From: an uncultured Flavobacteriales bacterium
GTDB taxonomy: Bacteria; Bacteroidota; Bacteroidia; Flavobacteriales_D; Parvicellaceae
NCBI GenBank assembly: GCA_943787725.1
Contig: CALSNM010000004.1
Span: 83,070-144,723 of the forward strand
Direction of reading: 5' to 3'
DNA: 61,654 bases
A model generated the notes under the pieces. The model was not told the origin of the DNA and ran no database searches. It worked only from the letters and a program-made list of their open reading frames with translations. A program made the translations under genes and the position numbers. This document shows, one piece after another, positions 56,345 to 61,654 of the stretch (positions are counted from its first letter, which is position 1; the number at the start of each line of letters is the position of its first letter).

Positions 56345-57557
56345 CAGCAATAAAAACATTTTTAAAACCCATACACTATTTTCGATTTATAGCGTAGTGT
56401 TCATAATCTTACTCAACGGCGTAATTAAAACTTCAGGAAGTAAATATGTGTTTAAAATGTTTCTATTTTTTATTCCTTTAATGATATTCTATTTTGGATT
56501 CACTTTCGCGAAAAACAAAAAATTTAAGGCATTTTCTTACTTAAAAAAAACACCTAATTTGCTTCCAGATTATTCTTATTTGATTCTAACTGGAATTTGT
56601 GTGTTTTTAGTAATTGGTCATTTAATACATATTGGAGGTTCGCCAGGAGCAAAAGCGCTAACAGTGATGGACACAAAAGGGATTGTCGAATTACGCAGAA
56701 ACATAACATCCGAAGCAAGCTCTTTGTGGAATTATTTATCCAGTTTTAACATCAAGGCAATACTTCCTTTTTCCCTCCTTCTACTAGCATTCAAAAAGAA
56801 AAAAATTCTATTCGGAATTTTGATTACAATAGGCGCTTTCTACGCTTTCTCACTAATGCAAAAGAGCTACATACTAACCGTTTTATTTCCTATTATATTA
56901 CTCACTCTATTCTACAAAAAATACCTACAAAGCACAGGATTGTTCTTAATATGTGGAATTGTTATTATCAGCTTAGTATACATACAAAACCCGCAAATGA
57001 GAGGGGGAGTTGACAATGTAACAAAATTGAAATCCCTCTCGAGGATAGAGTTGATAGCGACTACCCTATTCTATTAGAGTCCTAATTGGATTAAAGCACA
57101 GAATACTTATTGTACCCGGAGAAATGGTTGCAAAATGGTTCCAGAAAACCCCGAAAAACAAACCCTTTTTACATGAAAATGGATATGGATTTATATGTAA
57201 AATAAAAGGAATAAAGCATGTCGAATATTCAAAAGTACTCTACCCGATCATTCGCCCAAAATATGCAGAAAAAGGACTAAAAGGAAGTGTAAATACAGCA
57301 AGTTTTATGTATGAATATTCCAATTTCGGAAACACAGGATTAATACTATCAGCATTATTCCTTGGGTTTCTGCTATGTTTTATAGAATAATTTTCGGAAA
57401 TAATATACTATTAAAAACATCACTAAACCTATTCCCAATCTTTATGCTAAGCTCAGGAGCTTTAACGACTGCCCTTTTCAGTGGCGGATGGGGATTAATT
57501 ATCATTCTATATTATATCTTTACAAGAGAATTTAGCTTAGAAAGTGAAAAAAAATAA
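56341..57557 (+). CDS. Wzy-like oligosaccharide repeat-unit polymerase (several frameshifts)
   Basis: The reconstructed protein is ~405 residues and almost entirely hydrophobic, with about ten membrane segments. It starts 'MTAIKTFLKPIHYF' at 56341 and shifts at ~56385 to 'YSVVFIILLNGVIKTSGS'. Further shifts at ~57075 and ~57375 lead to 'VLIGLKHRILIVPGEMVAKW' and 'NLFPIFMLSSGALTTALFSG'. The large loop ('ENGYGFICKIKGIKHVEYSK') and the context between wzx and glycosyltransferases fit a Wzy polymerase. Wzy proteins are too divergent for a named subtype. Confidence 0.72.
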
Positions 57558-58624
57558 AGTTTGTCATATTACAAGTGCACATCCCGATGGCGATGTTCGA
57601 ATTTTCCATAAGGAATGTTATCCCTAGCCGAAGAGGGATATGATGTTTCACTAGTAATACCGAATACAGCATCTCGAATTGAAAAGGGCGTAAACATAGT
57701 TTCATTTATTTACGAACCTACTTCGCGTCTTAGCAGATTTACTAAATCAGTAAACCTGGCATACAAAAAAGCGCTAGAATGAATGCAGACATATACCATT
57801 TACACGATCCGGAATTACTAAGAATAGCCGTAAAACTCAAAAAAAAGGGAAAAAAAGTAATTTATGATGCACACGAAGATCTACCGAGACAAATTCTATC
57901 AAAAAAATACTTAACAAATACTAAGAAAGTTAATAAGCAAGAATTGAAAAATATGAAAAAAAAGTCACAAAAAAACTAGATGCAATGGTGACAGCAACAC
58001 CATACATAAGAAATAAATTTTTAAAGTAAACAAAAACTCAATCGACATAAACAATTTTCCCATAACAAAAGAAATATTAGTCGATGGCAAACAAGACAAC
58101 AAAAAGAAAACAAAATTTGTTATATAGGAGGAATTACAAAAATCAGAGGAATAAAAGAACTACTAAAGGCTTTAGAAGCACCAAAAAGCACATTAAAATT
58201 AGCAGGGAATTCTCACCAAAATCACTTAAAGATAAAATCAAAAAAAAGGCATGGAACAAAGTCGAAGAACTAGGTTTATTGACAAGAAAGAATAGTAAAC
58301 TATAAAAAATAATTCATTGCACGCTACAACCTATTTCTAACTATTATGCACAGCCAAATAAAATGTTTGAATACATGGCAGCAGGCCTACCTGTAATAGC
58401 ATCGAAATTCCCTCTGGGAAGAAATAATAACAAAAAATAATGCAGGCCTTTGCGTAGACCCAATGAGTCCAATTGAAATAGGCGAGGCAATCAATTACAT
58501 TCTAAACAACCCAAAGGAAGCCAAAAAAATGGGAGAAAATGGACGAAAAATGGTAATGGAAAAATACAATTGGGACATTGAAAAAAAGAAATTAATAGGC
58601 CTTTATCAGGAGTTATCAAAATAA
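57544..58624 (+). CDS. Glycosyltransferase family 4 (GT-B) protein, many frameshifts
   Basis: About seven short frames rebuild a ~360-residue GT4 enzyme. In order they are: 'VCHITSAHPDGDVRIFHKEC', 'LAEEGYDVSLVIP', 'ADIYHLHDPELLRIAVKLKK', 'KVIYDAHEDLPRQILSKKYL', 'KLDAMVTATPYIRNKF', then the C-terminal Rossmann part 'ITKIRGIKELLKALEAPKST', 'PNKMFEYMAAGLPVIASKFP' (nucleotide-sugar site, with the Glu of the EX7E motif) and 'NAGLCVDPMSPIEIGEAINY'. This is the most indel-dense stretch of the window, mostly in A runs. The order of motifs is fully preserved, so sequence error is likely. It starts GTG inside the wzy end and stops 1 bp before the next gene. Confidence 0.75.
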
Positions 58625-58625
58625 C

Positions 58626-59641
58626 ATGTTACCAAGTATCTCAATAACAATTCCTGCTCGAAACGAAGAGAAATACATTGAAAAATGTATCCTTTCGATT
58701 CTTTCCGCAGATTACCCTCAAGAAAAAATAAAAATATTTGTTTGCGATGGATTGAGCACGGATAATACAAGAGAAATAGTCTCTTCACTATCAAATAAAC
58801 ACAAAAACATACAATTAATTGATAACGAAAAGCAAACAACCCCATTTGCTTTAAATCTAGGTCTGAAAGCATCAAATTGTGCTATTAAAATAATACTTGG
58901 AGCACATGCTGAAATAGATAAAGATTTCATCAAGAATAATGTTTCTGTTTTAAATGATTACCCTGAAGTAGGCTGTGCAGGTGGAATAATCGAAAACGTT
59001 TACGAAAACGAATCAGCTGAGACTATTGGACTAGCAATGTCTTCAGCATTTGGAGTAGGAAACGCTCATTTTAGAACAGGTAGTAAAAATGGGTTTGTGG
59101 ACACAGTGGCATTTGGAGCTTACAGAAAAGAAGTATTTGAAAAAATAGGATATTTTGATGAAGACCTTATCCGAAATCAAGATGATGAATTTAATTTTAG
59201 ACTATTACAAAATGGATTTAAAATTTATTTGAATTCTAATATTAAATCTAAATATTACGTAAGAGCATCTTTTAGTAAACTATACAAACAATACTATCAA
59301 TATGGGTATTGGAAAGTTTACGTTAATAAGAAGCATAAGGCAGTAACTTCTATTCGACAATTGGTTCCTCTATTTTTTATTCTGTTTCTATTTTTAGGAT
59401 TACTCTTTCGTTTTTACACTGGATGTTGGGAACACTATTCTCTTTAGGAATTCTCGCATATATCGTTCTAGCAATTGTATTTGCATCTCAAAAATCAAAT
59501 TCCTTTGAAAAAACTACAGGAATAGCTTACACCTTTTTTTTATTACACTTTAGCTACGGACTTGGATATCTAGTGGGAATATTTGATTTCATTGCCTTAA
59601 ACAAAGGCCCCCGAAAATCCAGTCAAAAACTAACGAGATAG
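58626..59641 (+). CDS. Glycosyltransferase family 2 with C-terminal membrane helices (one frameshift)
   Basis: The reconstructed protein is ~338 residues. The catalytic GT-A domain has 'SISITIPARNEEKYIEKCIL', 'FVCDGLSTDNTREIV', 'IKIILGAHAEIDKDFI' in place of a plain DXD, and 'YFDEDLIRNQDDEFNFRLLQ' (ED motif region). Two or three membrane helices follow; the first frame stops at 59445, and dropping into the next frame at ~59420 gives 'MLGTLFSLGILAYIVLAIVF' to 59641. This build resembles ExoA-type succinoglycan glycosyltransferases. It adds a sugar to a lipid-linked acceptor at the inner membrane. Confidence 0.87.
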
Positions 59642-60864
59642 TTACTTAACCAAAAAATCTATCGCATTTTTAGAAATAGTAAAAATCACCTCATTCCTTT
59701 GATTCTTCTCTAAACACCAGTCCTCAGTTCCTAAAGACAAGATGACCCCTGAAAACGAATCAGGCTGAATAGCATAAACTCCCCCTATATTATCAACTAG
59801 ATTACCATTCTTACATTCATTAAAAGCTAATATCTCTGATTTATAAAAATGATTTTCAGGGATATACACCGAAGCTTCTTCAGACCACTCCGAATAAGCT
59901 CCTATATAGCGAGTAGCAGACAATGGCACTTCGTATCCTTCAACTCCTTCAAATATTTTATGATTCTTATTCAAAATCTTGTAGGATTGACCAATTACAG
60001 TTTTTGCTTTTCCTCCAAACTGATAACTCAAGCCTATCTTATTCCGTATGTCATCATTTAAACCTAACCAAGAATTCAATTTAAAGTTGTTCGAAGAGTC
60101 ACCTACAGAAAATCTAACCCTATTATTATCTAACCAAATTGCATTTGTAGAAAAAGATGAACTCATCAACAATATATTTCCTCCTTCCTCCAAAAATTCA
60201 ATAACATTATTTTTCATCAACAAAGAATAAAAAGAAGTCTGTCCATAAATTACTAGTAGCTTAGAAGATGCGTACATGTCTTTATTTTCTAATTCAACGT
60301 CAGTGATATAATTAACAGAATAGTTATTTGAACAAAACTAAAAAGATCCATTAAACCCCTAGTATACTCATCAACCAATACGGGAGAAGCTAAATTAAAA
60401 TCTATTATTTTATTCGACAAAATAGTACCGTAACCTACATCTTGATAAATAAGGTTATTTGCATAGGGATAAACTATTGTAATATCTGATTCTTTTTCAC
60501 TTCGCAGGATTAAAGAATACAAATCATTCATTAAATAAACACCCGACATAATGCTTCCAGGAAGTTGAACCGGATTTTTATTAGCTATTGGAAATTCATT
60601 TCCAGCTGTATTTTTGTCAAGGTTATGAATATAGTCCAACCCGACTTTGTAAACAATCTCACCTTCGAGGTCTGATAAAATAAAAACCGCATCTGCTGAA
60701 TCAAAATTACCAGCTTGGAAAACGTCAATTTCAGAACCAACAGAATGCGAAAAAGCCGTTGTAAAAAAAACTGAAATTTTATTACTTTCTCTCACCTGCC
60801 ATATTATTATTGCCAAAAAAACAGCAAATAGACTTAGCTTTAGTATTTTTAACTCTTTAAACAT
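59642..60864 (-). CDS. Membrane-anchored N,N-dimethylformamidase-beta-like protein (one frameshift)
   Basis: The reconstructed protein is ~408 residues, on the strand opposite to its neighbours. An N-terminal anchor helix ('LKLSLFAVFLAIIIWQV') is followed by a domain that fits the DMFase large-subunit-like family: 'PGSIMSGVYLMNDLYSLILR', 'DITIVYPYANNLIYQDVGYG', then after a one-base gap at ~60325 'NYSVNYITDVELENKDMY', 'KLLVIYGQTSFYSLLM', 'EEGGNILLMSSSFSTNAIWL' and 'FSGVILSLGTEDWCLEK'. The family is related to the glutamine-amidotransferase-like fold, but the usual 'GHDEYW' reads 'GQTSFY' here, so a catalytic role is doubtful. ATG 60864 is preferred to an upstream TTG. Confidence 0.55.
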
Positions 60865-60867
60865 TCT

Positions 60868-61654
60868 GTGCAAGGAATTGACCTCAAATATAAAGCTAAT
60901 TATTATTCCATATTGCTACTCGGCTTTATTCTCCCATTGTTTAAAGAAATAATTCCCCTTGGCATTCTATTTTTTATCATTACATCATTCATAAACAACC
61001 GATGGAAAGAAATACGTTTGACAAATTATAAAAAATCAATTCTTTGGTTAACACCCATTTTCTTCGTCTCTTTAATTAGCATTGCCTACAGCGAGAACAA
61101 AGGGATTGGAGGAATGAATCTTGAAACAAAACTATCCTTATTAGCCTTTCCAATTGCCTTCCAATTTTCAAACTTAGACTTTAAGAAAACGATTGCTCCT
61201 GTGTTAAAATCATTTACAGAAGGTGTATTTGTAGCTTCAATACTTGTTTTAATTCATGCCTTTTCTCAATATTACTATTCAGCCGACACAACCAATTTAG
61301 TCTATTCTAAACTATCAATTTTTAGTCATGCTAGCTACTTTTCAATGTATCTGTGCTTTGGATTATCTATCCTCTATTATTACGCATTTTCTCCATCAAA
61401 AAGTTTCTATCTAAAACCTGTAATAAGCTTTTTCCTAATCGTTTTCTTTACCACAATAATCGTTTTACTATCTTCGAAATCAGGCTGGATAATACTACTA
61501 TTAATACACTTTTCAGCACTAACCCATTGGATTATTAAACACAAAAATTTTGTAAAAGGAGGAATTTCACTAATTGCTGTTATTTCAGGAACTTTTCTAT
61601 TTTACACCTTTTCACCCACAATGAAAACAAGAATAAATGATCTTTTCTACAATG
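60868..61654 (+). CDS. O-antigen ligase (WaaL/Wzy_C) family protein, partial
   Basis: The gene runs off the right edge; 262 residues are visible without a break. It starts with GTG at 60868 (a stop lies at 60850 in frame and there is no nearby ATG). The protein has many hydrophobic helices and the family features 'TPIFFVSLISIAYSENKGIG', 'TKLSLLAFPIAFQFSNLDFK' and 'IIVLLSSKSGWIILLLIHFS' (the 'SSKSGW' turn is typical of O-antigen ligases). It may link the finished polysaccharide to its lipid or protein anchor. The start is 3 bp from the divergent DMFase-like gene. Confidence 0.8.
   Translation, partial: MQGIDLKYKANYYSILLLGFILPLFKEIIPLGILFFIITSFINNRWKEIRLTNYKKSILWLTPIFFVSLISIAYSENKGIGGMNLETKLSLLAFPIAFQFSNLDFKKTIAPVLKSFTEGVFVASILVLIHAFSQYYYSADTTNLVYSKLSIFSHASYFSMYLCFGLSILYYYAFSPSKSFYLKPVISFFLIVFFTTIIVLLSSKSGWIILLLIHFSALTHWIIKHKNFVKGGISLIAVISGTFLFYTFSPTMKTRINDLFYN

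Noticed and set aside
20150..60400. Programmed ribosomal frameshifting as the cause of the split genes
   Set aside because: There are too many unrelated genes, with shifts in both directions and no shared slippery sequence or downstream structure. Single-base errors explain them better.
1..61654. CRISPR arrays, tRNA/rRNA genes, IS elements, phage genes
   Set aside because: No regularly spaced repeats, no cloverleaf-like or rRNA-like stretch and no transposase or integrase motif was seen on either strand.

Overview
The window reads as a chromosomal contig from a low-GC member of the Bacteroidota, most likely Flavobacteriales. The signs are: type IX secretion (T9SS) C-terminal sorting domains on three secreted proteins, an adhesin with SprB-like repeats and a CHU_C-type end, several upstream matches to the Bacteroidota promoter element TAnnTTTG, start codons mostly without a Shine-Dalgarno sequence, and the familiar block CBS-nadK-DUF6089-uppS-bamA-ompH-ompH. 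I see no tRNA, rRNA, CRISPR array, transposase or phage gene. Species and genus cannot be named from the sequence alone.

Layout. 1-6 kb: a partial surface protein, a DtxR-type metal regulator with a ZIP transporter, a DEAD-box helicase, DUF721/recF, and a TPR protein with ribH. 6-8.6 kb: three unassigned AT-rich genes. 8.6-20.7 kb: NAD(P)-binding protein, MazG-like hydrolase, LuxC-type acyl-CoA reductase divergent from a 2[4Fe-4S] ferredoxin, a 1474-residue T9SS adhesin, then serC-serA-DUF1015. 20.8-25.4 kb: sucC, an alpha/beta hydrolase, lolD, a lipoprotein and murI. 25.4-33.9 kb: an envelope operon on the minus strand (CBS protein, POTRA/barrel protein, nadK, DUF6089, uppS, bamA, two ompH genes), divergent from pdxJ and a hydrolase. 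35.5-43 kb: a minus-strand locus with two nucleases, a TonB-dependent receptor and a lamin-tail protein, which I read as extracellular DNA/phosphate scavenging. 43.4-46.8 kb: a T9SS-domain remnant, a barrel-less TonB-plug protein, an ECF sigma factor, a membrane TPR protein resembling an anti-sigma factor, and a second TPR protein. 46.8-52.3 kb: trxB, an M23 peptidase, a decayed small gene, then coiled-coil protein-zapA-rny. 52.4 kb to the right edge: a Wzx/Wzy-type surface polysaccharide cluster (sulfotransferase, FkbM methyltransferase, epimerase, flippase, polymerase, two glycosyltransferases, a membrane N,N-dimethylformamidase-like protein, O-antigen ligase).

A main caution is sequence quality. 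Left of about 20 kb every recognisable gene is intact, including a 4.4-kb adhesin. To the right at least sixteen otherwise well-conserved genes are split by one or more single-base indels, some in short homopolymers. Essential genes such as nadK, sucC and rny are among them, so most breaks are probably sequencing or assembly errors. I list each such gene as one reconstructed feature. Only two pieces look like true decay: a small membrane-protein frame with two in-frame TGA codons near 48.0 kb, and the T9SS-domain remnant near 43.5 kb.
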